This document shows, piece after piece, positions 23,472 through 33,086 of a stretch of DNA of 64,000 nucleotides. Location: assembly GCF_001457035.1 (NCBI RefSeq), contig NZ_KQ758617.1, positions 806,001 through 870,000 of the forward strand. The letters are read 5' to 3'. The position numbers and the translations under genes are program-made. The notes beneath the pieces are model-generated. The model was not told where the DNA came from. It made no database searches and was given only the letters and a program-made list of their open reading frames with translations. This stretch comes from Fictibacillus enclensis. Its GTDB lineage: Bacteria; Bacillota; Bacilli; Bacillales; Fictibacillaceae. The stretch's first letter is position 1. The number at the start of each line of letters is the position of its first letter.

Positions 23472-24305
23472 ATGGACAAAGAGTTAAAGGAACTTGGACG
23501 TTTCATCATACAGCATAAAGAGGAACTTGCGGCCATTGTCACTAAAAACAGAATCCAAAATGGCATCAACCCATCGGACGATGGACAAAAGCAGCTTTTG
23601 ATCGATTGGAGGATCGAACTGTTTCAATATTTAGGTGAAGCATTGTTTTCAGACCTTGCCCAATCTGAAAAAAAGTTTTTGGACTGGGGTAAAAAAAGTG
23701 GAGAAGTTGCGGTGAAGATTCAATTGTCGCTGGATACTGCTCTTGATACTACCCGCTATTACAGATCGACCATATTGGATTTCATCAGCACGGAAGTGGC
23801 AAAGCACGGATATACTGGCCAAACGGTGATGAAAGCTGTTCAAATCATTGATCCTCTACTGGACAAAGTGGTGTATTCCTTTAGCGTCGCCTACGTAGAC
23901 TATAACAATCATTTGCTTGGCCTGGCCCGGGAAGCACTGGAAGAGCTTTCTGTTCCTGTGGTGCGCCTCACGGATTCAGTCGGTATCTTGCCTCTTGTCG
24001 GATCTATTGATACTCACCGTTCGAAGCTGATCATGGAAATCGTATTGAACGAATGCGTAGAAATGAAAATCGATCACCTGTTTATTGATCTTTCCGGTGT
24101 TCCGGTGATTGATACTATGGTTGCGCATAATCTGTTTCAGGTCATTACTTCACTGAAGCTCCTGGGTGTGGCCGTTACATTGACCGGTATGCGCCCTGAA
24201 CTCGCACAGACGGTGGTTTCCTTAGGGATAAGTTTTGAAGGGTTTTCCATAGCGGGAAGCCTGCATCAGGCGCTCCAGCAAAAGAAGTTGCTTCAAAACG
24301 TATGA
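23472..24305 (+). CDS. RsbR-type stressosome protein (RsbRD-like, STAS domain)
   Basis: 277 aa. Residues 1-150 form a helical globin-like N-terminal sensor domain (DWRIELFQYLGEAL, DTALDTTRYYRSTILDFI), and residues 155-275 a STAS domain (SVPVVRLTDSVGILPLVGSID, HLFIDLSGVPVIDTMVAHNLFQ). Both phosphorylatable threonines of the RsbR family are in place: SIDTHRSK and VIDTMVAHN. In B. subtilis such paralogues build the stressosome with RsbS and RsbT and control sigma-B. No rsbS or rsbT lies nearby, so this is an orphan paralogue. ATG at 23472 follows GAGGGGTTAG. Confidence 0.9.
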   Translation: MDKELKELGRFIIQHKEELAAIVTKNRIQNGINPSDDGQKQLLIDWRIELFQYLGEALFSDLAQSEKKFLDWGKKSGEVAVKIQLSLDTALDTTRYYRSTILDFISTEVAKHGYTGQTVMKAVQIIDPLLDKVVYSFSVAYVDYNNHLLGLAREALEELSVPVVRLTDSVGILPLVGSIDTHRSKLIMEIVLNECVEMKIDHLFIDLSGVPVIDTMVAHNLFQVITSLKLLGVAVTLTGMRPELAQTVVSLGISFEGFSIAGSLHQALQQKKLLQNV

Positions 24306-24316
24306 TCACTATGGAA

Positions 24317-24352
24317 ATATGCCTATCCTTATGAAGGATAGGCATATTTTTC
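24317..24352 (+). terminator. Terminator after the RsbR-like gene
   Basis: Stem ATATGCCTATCCTT / AAGGATAGGCATAT with an ATG loop and TTTT. Confidence 0.92.
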
Positions 24353-24355
24353 TAG

Positions 24356-24385
24356 TTGCATAAAGAACGTTTGTTCGCATATACT
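24356..24385 (+). promoter_or_regulatory. Promoter with embedded LexA box
   Basis: TTGCAT (24356-24361) and TATACT (24380-24385) are spaced 18 nt. Inside the spacer, 24364-24377 reads AGAACGTTTGTTCG, matching the Bacillus LexA (DinR) operator CGAACNNNNGTTCG at 13 of 14 positions counted with N free. Binding there would block RNA polymerase, so the downstream genes should be induced by DNA damage. Confidence 0.78.
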
Positions 24386-24417
24386 GTAAATAAATAACGA
24401 ACAAGGCGGTGGCTGTT

Positions 24418-24621
24418 ATGAATTCATTGCTGGCGCGTTATGTTTCTGAACGAAATCCTTTTATGATTATTTATCAATCTGGCCGCGGTCAGTTTACTCA
24501 GCGTATGGTTTATCCCATTTCCTGTGACAAAGAAACATTAACCGCTTTTTGCTGTCTGCGCAGGCAAATACGAACGTTTAAAGTATCGAATATATTGTCT
24601 GTGGCAAAAAATACGGCTTAA
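24418..24621 (+). CDS. Small WYL-like protein, probably SOS-regulated
   Basis: 67 aa. The sequence ERNPFMIIYQSGRGQFTQRMVYPISC, then TAFCCLRRQIRTFKVSNILSV follows the pattern of the WYL domain core (a short Sm-like beta barrel in which I.Y....G..T.R.V.P and ....C..R...R.F....I occur). WYL domains often sense nucleic acid fragments in DNA-damage contexts. Here the domain is alone without HTH. The start ATG at 24418 sits 5 nt behind GGTGG; GTG 24409 is the longer option. The LexA box 41 nt upstream suggests DNA-damage induction. Confidence 0.65.
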   Translation: MNSLLARYVSERNPFMIIYQSGRGQFTQRMVYPISCDKETLTAFCCLRRQIRTFKVSNILSVAKNTA

Positions 24622-24645
24622 TACAGATGGTGGAGGAAGCGGAAG

Positions 24646-25014
24646 ATGTTATATGGTGATGAAACGGACCGAGTATTGGTGGATAAGTATATTATGTACC
24701 CCATGCTCCTGACCATTTTTAATCGGGATTTAAAAGTGATCGCACAGTCCCCCTTTAAATTAAGGCAGCCCTATATTACCTTGGTAGAGAATGTAATGAA
24801 TGCCATCAGTTTTGAGCTGAGGGACGTGAAAAAAGAGATGTTGCAGCGGAAGATCAAAGTAGCGGATGGGAGGCCGGTTGATGATATGACCGAATATCAG
24901 ATTTTTATCAGAGGCTATCAGGAAGTTATGAGGTTTCCCAATGTACATCTCCGGAATAAGGCAGAATTGCTGATGAAACACTTTCTTTTTGGTACGCTGG
25001 TAGAGCGAAAATAG
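24646..25014 (+). CDS. Uncharacterised helical protein, 122 aa, in the LexA-box operon
   Basis: ATG at 24646 with GGAGG 9 nt upstream; 24 nt after the WYL-like gene. The protein is soluble and mostly helical: YIMYPMLLTIFNRDLKVI, KLRQPYITLVENVMNAI, then a basic segment RDVKKEMLQRKIKV and a C-terminal RNKAELLMKHFLFG. I recall resemblance to B. subtilis YhjD-type proteins of unknown function, but this is from memory. Co-transcription with the WYL-like gene would place it under LexA control. Confidence 0.65.
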   Translation: MLYGDETDRVLVDKYIMYPMLLTIFNRDLKVIAQSPFKLRQPYITLVENVMNAISFELRDVKKEMLQRKIKVADGRPVDDMTEYQIFIRGYQEVMRFPNVHLRNKAELLMKHFLFGTLVERK

Positions 25015-25060
25015 CAAATCAGGCTTGACGCCGGAGACTGAATGATCGGCAAGGTGAACC

Positions 25061-25686
25061 ATGAAAACGTACATGAAGTTGGCAGAGGAATTAACGAAAA
25101 ACACAAAAATAGTCAGCCGGGATCCGGGCGACCCTGTAGAAGTGCTCACTCATCCCGAACCATGGAAAGTGGTAGGATGCGGAAATTATGCTGCTGTTTT
25201 TCTTCATCCCGAATTTCCGGACCTCGTTGTTAAAATTTACGGCAGAAATCCTGAAGGGCTGCTGTGTACGAGACCCTTGGTGAACACCCTGCCTATTCCC
25301 AATGCTATGGCTATGGTGAACGCCATTTGATTCTCAAAAGGATCAAAGGAGTAACTCTCTATGATTGTCTTCATAAAGGAATAAAAATTCCGCAAACGGT
25401 GATACGTGACGTGGATAACGCCCTGTCTTACGCACGGGGCCTTGGTCTTTTTCCCCGGGATGTGCATGGCAAGAACGTTATGCTGCTGGATGGGCGGGGC
25501 ATCATTGTGGATGTTTCCGATTTTTGCAAACGAGAAAAATGCTCGAAATGGAACGATTTAAGAAAAGCTTACTATAGAGTGTATCTTCCTGTTTTTTATA
25601 ACTATCCTGTTAAACTGCCTTACCCTGTTCTAAATGCAGTCAGGATCGGCTACAGGTGGTACAAAAAATGGAAACGAAGCAATTAA
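25061..25686 (+). pseudogene. Protein-kinase-like gene (YrzF-like) broken by a frameshift
   Basis: Two open frames together cover one kinase-like protein. Frame 1 (25061 to about 25260) encodes VLTHPEPWKVVGCGNYAAVFLHPEFPDLVVKIYGRNPEG, with the nucleotide-loop and the Lys of VVKIYG. Frame 2 (from about 25264, offset by +2) continues with VYETLGEHPAYSQCYGYG, LILKRIKGVTLYDCLHKG, the catalytic-loop-like FPRDVHGKNVMLLDGRGIIVDVSDF, to the end at 25686. The second frame reads into a stop just upstream of the junction near 25252. A short indel, perhaps with loss of a few codons, must lie at 25250-25265. Either a pseudogene or a sequencing error. Intact relatives are small RIO/YrzF-type kinases. Confidence 0.7.
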
Positions 25687-25687
25687 T

Positions 25688-25724
25688 GCCTGCTTTATTA
25701 CGCAAAACCGGAGCAGGCTTTTTA
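25688..25724 (+). terminator. Terminator before addB
   Basis: Stem GCCTGCT / AGCAGGC with a 17-nt loop, followed by TTTTT. Confidence 0.75.
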
Positions 25725-25802
25725 GAGTGTACCTATCGTTCTTTTACAGGCCGTTTTATGAGATAATAACTATAAGATTAACAGTTTGACAGAGGTGAGT
25801 TT

Positions 25803-28800
25803 ATGAGTTTGCGGTTTATTCTGGGAAGGGCTGGAAGCGGAAAGACGGAACGCAGTCTGGGAGAGATCCGAGACTCTCTTTTTGAACAGCCACAAGGCCG
25901 GCCGATTATCTATTTGGTACCAGAACAGATGACGTTTCAGTCTGAATATGAATTGGCAAAAACACCTGGTCTCGATGGTATGATGCGTGCCCAGGTGTTC
26001 AGTTTTTCCCGTCTGGCATGGAAGATCCTTGGCGATGTCGGCGGGATGACGCGGCTTCATATTACAAGTGTCGGCATGAACATGATGCTCAGAAAGATTA
26101 TCGAAAATAAAAAGCAGGAACTGAAAGTATTTAAGAAGGCTTCGGAACAGAATGGCTTTTATTCGCTGATGGAAACCATGATTACGGAATTCAAGCGGTA
26201 CTGTGTGAACCCGGAGCAATTGGAATGGAATGCACAAACTCTTTTGAGTTTCTCGGGCACTGATGAAGGTAGTGTGCTCAGGGATAAACTTTCAGATCTG
26301 GCCCTTATATATGGAGAGATGGAAAAGGCGTTAATTTACAAGTACATGGATAATGAGGATTATTTGAGGCTGCTTGCTGAAAAAATCCCTCACTCGGAAT
26401 ACATTCAACAGGCGGATTTTTACATAGACGGCTTTCACCAATTTACACCTCAGGAACTGGAAGTGCTGAGCATGCTTCTAAAGCATGCCCGCCGTGTCAC
26501 CGTGGCACTGACCCTTGATGCAGGGAAAAGTACTGAAAATCCGCATGAGCTGGATCTTTTTTATACCCCGAAAAAGACCTCCTCGGTTATCCGCAAGATT
26601 GCCAAAGAAGAAGGTGTGATGGAAGAGGAGCCGGTTGTCCTTGAGGAGTGTCCGAGGTTTAATGGCAGCCCCTCGCTCGCCCATCTTGAAAGCCAGTTTG
26701 AGCAGCGGCCTGCGCTGGAATTTGGTTTTTCCAATGATATATCCATTTCTTCAGCGGTCAACAGGCGTGCGGAGGTAGAGGGAACTGCACGGGAAATCCT
26801 TACCCTGGTACGTGACAAGGGATACAGATTTAAAGATATCGCTATTTCAATCCGAAACATGAATGAGTACCAGGATCTGATTGAAACAGTTTTTGAAGAG
26901 TATGAGATTCCTGTCTTTCTGGATCAAAAGAAACCGATGCTTCACCATCCGCTTATTGAACTGATCCGTTCTTCTCTTGAAACGGTTACGGCCAATTGGC
27001 GTTACGAATCCGTATTCCGTGCGGTTAAGACGGACTTGCTCTATCCGGAAAACAGCGAGTATACCTCCTCGGAGCTTAGGCATGAAATGGATGGGCTTGA
27101 AAATTATGTTCTGGCTTATGGCATACAGGGCACACGTTGGATGGATAAAAAGCCCTGGAAGGTGCAGCGTTTTCAGGCGCTTGAAGAACATCAATTCGTT
27201 CAGACCGACGAAGAGGTCCAAAAACAGGAAGTTTTGAATGAAGTTCGGCATATGATCGTGTCACCGTTGGACAAGCTATCCCGGGATCTGAAAAAGGCGG
27301 AAACGGTAAGGGATTATTGTGAAGTGCTGTTTGTTTACCTGGAACGTCTTCATATTCCGGCCAAGCTGGAGCGTCTCAGCCGCAAAGCCCAGGAAGAGGG
27401 AAGGCTTCGCATGGCGCGCGAACATGATCAGGTTTGGGATGCGGTCGTTGAGCTTTTGGATGAAATGGTTGAAATTACAGGAAGTGAAGCGATAAAGCTT
27501 GAACTGTGGATCAAAATGCTCGATACAGGCCTGGAAAGCCTGAAGTTCGCACTTGTTCCTCCGGCGATCGACCAAGTGTTGGCCGGTACCATGGACAGGT
27601 CCCGTTATTCGGGTGTGAAATGCCATTTTGTACTTGGTGTGAATGACGGTATACTACCCGCCAAACCAAAGGACGATGGCATCTTGTCAGAAGATGACCG
27701 CGATCTGCTCGAAAAGAACGGGGTGGCGCTTGCGCCAGGTGCGAGACGGCAGCTCCTTGATGAGCAGTTTCTGATCTATCTGTCGCTGTCGAACGCAACG
27801 GACAAGCTGTATATTTATTATCCGCTTGCTGACGAAGAAGGAAAAAATCTTCTTCCTTCCATGGTGATTAACAGGGTCAAATCTCTCTTTCCCGGAATTA
27901 CGGAAACCTTTATCCAAAATGATCCGGAGTATGGCAATGATCTTTCCTACATCCATCATCCGCAAAAGGCAATTTCCCACTTGAACACCCAGCTGCGGGA
28001 GTGGAAGAAGGGGTACCCGATTTCAGGACTGTGGTGGGATGTATACAATTGGACGACAGGACAAGACCAATGGAAGTGGCTTGGACAAACGGTGCTAGGC
28101 AGTCTTTTCTATTACAACCAGGAGAAAAAACTGTCTTCTTCCGTCACGAAAGAATTATATGGCGATGCAATAACGGCGAGCGTATCACGAATGGAGCTTC
28201 AGAAGTCGTGTGCATTTTCGCACTTTCTTTCATATGGGCTGAAACTTCAGGAACGAAGGCTGTACCGGCTTGAAGCTCCCGATATCGGCCAGCTTTTTCA
28301 TGCGGCATTAAAAAACATGGACGACTATTTGGGAACCCATCAAATGACCTGGCGTGATCTGTCCATGAAAGACTGCTACAGGCTTGCGGGAGAAGTGGTG
28401 GACAGCCTTGCATTAAAACTGCAAAGCCAGATTCTGCTATCAACCAACCGCCATCTGTATATCAAAAACAAACTGAGTGACATCGTGGGCAGAGCATCTC
28501 ATATGCTGAGCGAGCATGCGCGGGTGAGCGGGTTTTCACCGGTGGGTCTTGAACTAGGATTTGGAAAACAGCAGCCGCTTCCGCCTCTTAAATATACACT
28601 TCCAAACGGAACTTCCATGGAGATAATCGGAAGGATCGACCGTGTGGATTCAGCGGAAGGGTCCCAGGGGTTAATGCTTCGAATCATCGACTACAAATCA
28701 AGTTCAACCGGTTTGAACCTTTCCGAGGTGTATTACGGGATTGCCCTGCAGATGCTGACATACCTTGATGTTGTGATCAGCCATTCCGTGGAGTGGCTTG

Positions 28801-29300
28801 GAAAAGAAGCGCATCCCGCAGGAGTGCTGTATTTTCATATTCATAATCCGTTATTGTCACAAAAGAAATTGCTCACTCTTGAAGAGGTACAGCAGGAGCT
28901 TTTCAAACGGTTTAAGATGAAAGGCCTGGTACTGGCCGATACGGAAACGGTCCAGCTGATGGATACCGTCTTTGAAAAAAAATCGGACATTATTCCTGTT
29001 TCCTTGACGTCAAAAGGATTTCACCCGACGCATTCTTCGGTCGCGACCGAAGAAGATTTCACCACCATGACCCAATATGTCCGCAAGGTGATCAAAGAGG
29101 TGGGCACAGACATTACCGAAGGTGTCATCGATATTGCGCCATATCAAATGAAAAACAAAATGCCTTGCACATATTGTTCCTACAGATCTGTGTGCCAGTT
29201 TGATCAGTCACTGGAAGAAAATCAGTATCGTCTGTTAAAGCAGGAAAACGATGATGAGATCCTGGCCAAAATGCGTGAGGAAGGAGGAGAAGGCGAATGA
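25803..29300 (+). CDS. addB: ATP-dependent helicase/nuclease subunit B
   Basis: 1165 aa, the usual AddB length. With AddA it forms the RecBCD-type enzyme that resects double-strand breaks and responds to Chi sites. The N terminus has an intact Walker A (GRAGSGKTE, residues 8-16). The C-terminal nuclease domain shows IDRVDSAEG, IIDYKSS and the iron-sulfur cluster cysteines: one near residue 802 (LQKSCAFSHFL) and three at CTYCSYRSVC near 1121-1130. ATG at 25803 has GAGGTGAG upstream. The last four bases (ATGA) overlap the start of addA, coupling translation. Confidence 0.96.
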   Translation: MSLRFILGRAGSGKTERSLGEIRDSLFEQPQGRPIIYLVPEQMTFQSEYELAKTPGLDGMMRAQVFSFSRLAWKILGDVGGMTRLHITSVGMNMMLRKIIENKKQELKVFKKASEQNGFYSLMETMITEFKRYCVNPEQLEWNAQTLLSFSGTDEGSVLRDKLSDLALIYGEMEKALIYKYMDNEDYLRLLAEKIPHSEYIQQADFYIDGFHQFTPQELEVLSMLLKHARRVTVALTLDAGKSTENPHELDLFYTPKKTSSVIRKIAKEEGVMEEEPVVLEECPRFNGSPSLAHLESQFEQRPALEFGFSNDISISSAVNRRAEVEGTAREILTLVRDKGYRFKDIAISIRNMNEYQDLIETVFEEYEIPVFLDQKKPMLHHPLIELIRSSLETVTANWRYESVFRAVKTDLLYPENSEYTSSELRHEMDGLENYVLAYGIQGTRWMDKKPWKVQRFQALEEHQFVQTDEEVQKQEVLNEVRHMIVSPLDKLSRDLKKAETVRDYCEVLFVYLERLHIPAKLERLSRKAQEEGRLRMAREHDQVWDAVVELLDEMVEITGSEAIKLELWIKMLDTGLESLKFALVPPAIDQVLAGTMDRSRYSGVKCHFVLGVNDGILPAKPKDDGILSEDDRDLLEKNGVALAPGARRQLLDEQFLIYLSLSNATDKLYIYYPLADEEGKNLLPSMVINRVKSLFPGITETFIQNDPEYGNDLSYIHHPQKAISHLNTQLREWKKGYPISGLWWDVYNWTTGQDQWKWLGQTVLGSLFYYNQEKKLSSSVTKELYGDAITASVSRMELQKSCAFSHFLSYGLKLQERRLYRLEAPDIGQLFHAALKNMDDYLGTHQMTWRDLSMKDCYRLAGEVVDSLALKLQSQILLSTNRHLYIKNKLSDIVGRASHMLSEHARVSGFSPVGLELGFGKQQPLPPLKYTLPNGTSMEIIGRIDRVDSAEGSQGLMLRIIDYKSSSTGLNLSEVYYGIALQMLTYLDVVISHSVEWLGKEAHPAGVLYFHIHNPLLSQKKLLTLEEVQQELFKRFKMKGLVLADTETVQLMDTVFEKKSDIIPVSLTSKGFHPTHSSVATEEDFTTMTQYVRKVIKEVGTDITEGVIDIAPYQMKNKMPCTYCSYRSVCQFDQSLEENQYRLLKQENDDEILAKMREEGGEGE

Positions 29301-32300
29301 TTAAAATTGCGGAAAAACCAAAAGACAGCCTGTGGACGGATGATCAGTGGCAGGCCATTCAGGCGAGAGGGCAGGATATTCTTGTGGCCGCAGCCGCCGG
29401 TTCCGGTAAAACAGCGGTGCTGGTTGAACGGATTATCACCATGATCAAACAAGAAATTGCTGATGTAGACCGTCTGCTGATTGTAACGTTTACCAATGCT
29501 GCAGCAGCTGAAATGAGGAAAAGGATTGGGGATGCGATTGAAAAGGAGCTTTCCCTTCATCCTGCTTCGCTTCATCTGCGAAGACAGCTGGGACTGTTGA
29601 ACAAAGCCTCGATTTCAACGCTGCATTCCTTTTGCATTGAAGTCCTGAGAAAGTATTACTACCAAATTGATCTTGATCCGGGATTTCGTATTGCCGATGA
29701 CACAGAAGCAGAGCTGATCAGGCAGGAAGTCCTGGAAGATCTGTTTGAAGAGGAGTACAGCAAAGAAAATAACCAGGTGTTCTTTAATGTAGTGGATGCC
29801 TACAGTTCAGACCGTAACGATGCAGAGCTGCAGCGCCTCATCTTAAAACTGTATGATTTTTCGAGAAGCCATCCAGACCCGGACCTCTGGCTCAATCAAA
29901 TGGCTGCTCAGTATGACGTGAAAGCAGAGAACATTGATGATCTGCCCTGGACAAAAGAGCTGCTTGAGGATGTGGCGATGCAGCTAAGAGGTTTGGGAAA
30001 TGTTCTGGACCGTGCGTTAAAAGCAGCCCGTTCACCGGAAGGTCCTGCGCCATATGGCGAAACCCTCGAAAATGACCTCGCCTATTTAAAACGCCTGGAA
30101 GAAGCGGCGGGGCAATCCTGGCAGGACTTGTATGATGTATTCAGTGACGGCTCGTTCGCAACCATGAAGCAGGTTCGAGGAAAAGAAGTCGATCCCGTTA
30201 TTAAAGAAAATGTCAAAAAAATGCGGGATCAGGTGAAGAAAAGGGTCAATGCCATAAAAGACGATCTATTCAGCAGGCCGCCGGAGTCCTATGTGATTCA
30301 TCTGGAGGAAATGGCGCCTGTCGTCAAATGTCTTGTAGAGCTTGTACAGGAATTTGGCATCCGTTTTTTAAGAGAAAAGCAGGAAAAGGGGTTGCTGGAT
30401 TTCAGTGATCTTGAACATTTTTGTCTGGAAATCCTGAAGCAGCCATCTTCAACGATCGAGAATCCTGTACCCACCCCGGCAGCGCAGGAATACCGGAATC
30501 GCTTTGTGGAAGTACTGGTGGATGAATATCAGGATACCAACCTGGTACAGGAAACGATTGTCCGGCTTGTGAGCAAAGGAAACACGGCACAAGGCAATTT
30601 GTTCATGGTAGGCGATGTGAAACAGAGCATCTACAGGTTCCGCCTGGCGGAGCCTGGTCTTTTTCTTTCAAAATACAAGCAATTTGGCAAAATCCCGGGT
30701 GAAGGTGCGGGCTTGCGGATCGATCTGGCAAAAAACTTTCGAAGCCGAAACGAAGTGCTTGACGCCTCCAACTATATCTTCAAACAAATCATGAACGAAT
30801 CCGTGGGCGAAATTGAATACAGCAGTGAAGCTGCCTTGTCTTTCGGTGCGGAGTATTATCCGGAAGCTGAGAGTGCAGAAGCAGAACTTCTCTTGATCAA
30901 TAAAAGCTCTCCTGTAAGGGATGAAGATGGAGAGGCAACCGGCGAAAGCGAAAAATCAGACAGCGAAACCGTCATCCTGGAAGCGAGGGTGATGGCGGAA
31001 AAAATCAAACAACTCATCGGGACTGAAGGAGAATTGCCGTACCAGGTGCTCGATAAAAACACCGGTGGAATGCGGCCGGTAAAATATAAAGATATTGTCA
31101 TCCTTCTTCGCGCCACAAGCACGTGGGCCCCTATTATCCTGGAGGAATTTAAACGGCAGGGAATTCCGGCCTATGCGGAGCTCTCGACCGGATATTTTGA
31201 AGCCATTGAGGTCAATATTATGCTGTCTTTGTTGAAGGTGATTGACAACCCGCTGCAGGACATTCCGATTGCCTCGGTACTGCGGTCGCCCATTGTCGGT
31301 TTGACAGGAGACGAGATGGCGTCTGTGCGACTTGCTGACCGCAAGGGAACTTATTTTGATGCCCTTACTGAGTATCTAAACAGCGGTGAAGATGAAAATA
31401 TCCGCAGTCGAGTGGCTCATTTTACGAAAAACCTGAGCCAATGGAGAGAAGCTGCGCGGCAGGGGTCTCTGGCCGATCTCATTTGGCGGATCTACAGGGA
31501 AACGGGATATTTTGACTTTGTCGGCGGCCTTCCGGGAGGCAAACAGCGCCAGGCCAACTTGCGGGCGTTGTACGATCGTGCCAGACAGTATGAAAAAACG
31601 TCGTTCCGCGGGCTTTTCCGCTTTCTTCGATTTATTGAGCGAATGCAGGACCGCGGAAGAGACCTCGGAGCTGCCCGTGCGCTTGGTGAACAGGAAGATG
31701 TTGTCCGGGTGATGACCATTCATAAAAGTAAAGGCCTGGAGTTCCCCGTTGTTTTTGCTGCAGGACTAAATAAGCAGTTTAATACGATGGATCTCAAGGA
31801 AACTGTTTTGCTGCATAAAGAACTTGGACTGGGAACCCGGTATATCAATCCAAGGTATAGAGTAGCCTATCCGACACTGCCCCAGCTTGCCATATTGCGC
31901 AGAAAAAAAATGGAGCTGCTCGCTGAAGAAATGAGGGTGCTCTATGTGGCTCTGACGCGGGCAAAAGAAAAACTGTATCTTCTCGGTACGCTTAATGACC
32001 TGGAAAAGTCCGTTGGACAATGGGCAGATGTACTGGAAAGCGGAGACTGGGTGCTGCCGGACTATGAGCGCTCGCAGGCGAAAACATACCTTGACTGGAT
32101 TGGCCGTTCTGTCATTCGGCACAAGGATGGCGGAGAACTCAGGAAGCTGCTCCCGGCTGCTCAGACAGGAAGGGGAGAAGTATACACAGATCCCGCCAAA
32201 TGGAAGGTCAAGACCTTTGATGCCGCTCATTATGAAGAAGAAAGTGAAGGAAGAAAAGCTCTTCAGGAAGAGATTCTTTCTACGATCCGGGAGTACGATC

Positions 32301-33058
32301 CGGTGGCGATCACTTCTAAAGAACAAGAGGAAGTGGACCGGCGTTTGAATTGGAAGTACGAGCATCAGGCCTCCACTGCCATCTTGTCAAAACAGTCCGT
32401 GACAGAACTGAAGCGTCAGTATCAATACATGGATGATGAATACAACGGCAGTAAATTAACAGGGGGATTTTCCTCCACCCAGGCGAGCCGTCCACGGTTC
32501 ATGCAAGAAAAAACGCTGACGGCTGCCGAACGGGGAACCGCCATGCATGCGGTCATGCAGCACATCAATTTATCCCGTCCGGTAACTCCGGACCATGTGA
32601 ACGAGCTATTGGAAGAGATGGTGGCCATGGAGCTGCTGACAAGGGAACAGGCAAATCATGTTGATGCCTCTGCAATTTCGGCCTTTTTTGAAACCGAGAT
32701 CGGCAAAAAAGTAACACAAGCAACGGAGGTTATTCGCGAGATGCCGTTTAACATGGCTCTTCCTGTAGAGGAAGCGGCCTTGAGCTGGAATGAAACAACA
32801 AATGAAAGAATTCTTGTACAAGGGGTCATTGACTGTCTTGTTCCTGAAGAAGACGGCTTTCTTTTAATAGATTATAAAACCGATGCTATTACGAACCGTT
32901 TTTCAGGAGGGTTTGAAGGGGCAAAGCCCGTTTTGCTTGAAAGGTACAGAGTGCAGCTTGAACTGTATGGCAAAGCCATTGAACGTATTTTGAAAAAACC
33001 GGTCAAGGCAAGCCATTTGTATTTCTTTGATGGGGCACATTTATTAGAAGTTAAATAG
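29297..33058 (+). CDS. addA: ATP-dependent helicase/nuclease subunit A
   Basis: 1253 aa, superfamily 1 helicase with a C-terminal nuclease. Helicase motifs: Walker A AAAGSGKTA near residue 34, TFTNAAAAEM, VDEYQDTN near 410, GDVKQSIYRFR, TIHKSKGLEFPVVF near 810 and VALTRAKEKL. The nuclease part contains GTAMHAVMQ, GVIDCLV and LLIDYKTD near 1190. It supplies 3'-5' translocase and cuts one strand, AddB the other. It is followed 28 nt later by sbcD. Confidence 0.96.
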   Translation: MIKIAEKPKDSLWTDDQWQAIQARGQDILVAAAAGSGKTAVLVERIITMIKQEIADVDRLLIVTFTNAAAAEMRKRIGDAIEKELSLHPASLHLRRQLGLLNKASISTLHSFCIEVLRKYYYQIDLDPGFRIADDTEAELIRQEVLEDLFEEEYSKENNQVFFNVVDAYSSDRNDAELQRLILKLYDFSRSHPDPDLWLNQMAAQYDVKAENIDDLPWTKELLEDVAMQLRGLGNVLDRALKAARSPEGPAPYGETLENDLAYLKRLEEAAGQSWQDLYDVFSDGSFATMKQVRGKEVDPVIKENVKKMRDQVKKRVNAIKDDLFSRPPESYVIHLEEMAPVVKCLVELVQEFGIRFLREKQEKGLLDFSDLEHFCLEILKQPSSTIENPVPTPAAQEYRNRFVEVLVDEYQDTNLVQETIVRLVSKGNTAQGNLFMVGDVKQSIYRFRLAEPGLFLSKYKQFGKIPGEGAGLRIDLAKNFRSRNEVLDASNYIFKQIMNESVGEIEYSSEAALSFGAEYYPEAESAEAELLLINKSSPVRDEDGEATGESEKSDSETVILEARVMAEKIKQLIGTEGELPYQVLDKNTGGMRPVKYKDIVILLRATSTWAPIILEEFKRQGIPAYAELSTGYFEAIEVNIMLSLLKVIDNPLQDIPIASVLRSPIVGLTGDEMASVRLADRKGTYFDALTEYLNSGEDENIRSRVAHFTKNLSQWREAARQGSLADLIWRIYRETGYFDFVGGLPGGKQRQANLRALYDRARQYEKTSFRGLFRFLRFIERMQDRGRDLGAARALGEQEDVVRVMTIHKSKGLEFPVVFAAGLNKQFNTMDLKETVLLHKELGLGTRYINPRYRVAYPTLPQLAILRRKKMELLAEEMRVLYVALTRAKEKLYLLGTLNDLEKSVGQWADVLESGDWVLPDYERSQAKTYLDWIGRSVIRHKDGGELRKLLPAAQTGRGEVYTDPAKWKVKTFDAAHYEEESEGRKALQEEILSTIREYDPVAITSKEQEEVDRRLNWKYEHQASTAILSKQSVTELKRQYQYMDDEYNGSKLTGGFSSTQASRPRFMQEKTLTAAERGTAMHAVMQHINLSRPVTPDHVNELLEEMVAMELLTREQANHVDASAISAFFETEIGKKVTQATEVIREMPFNMALPVEEAALSWNETTNERILVQGVIDCLVPEEDGFLLIDYKTDAITNRFSGGFEGAKPVLLERYRVQLELYGKAIERILKKPVKASHLYFFDGAHLLEVK

Positions 33059-33086
33059 AGTTTTTACGAGAAAAGGAGGAAGCGCA

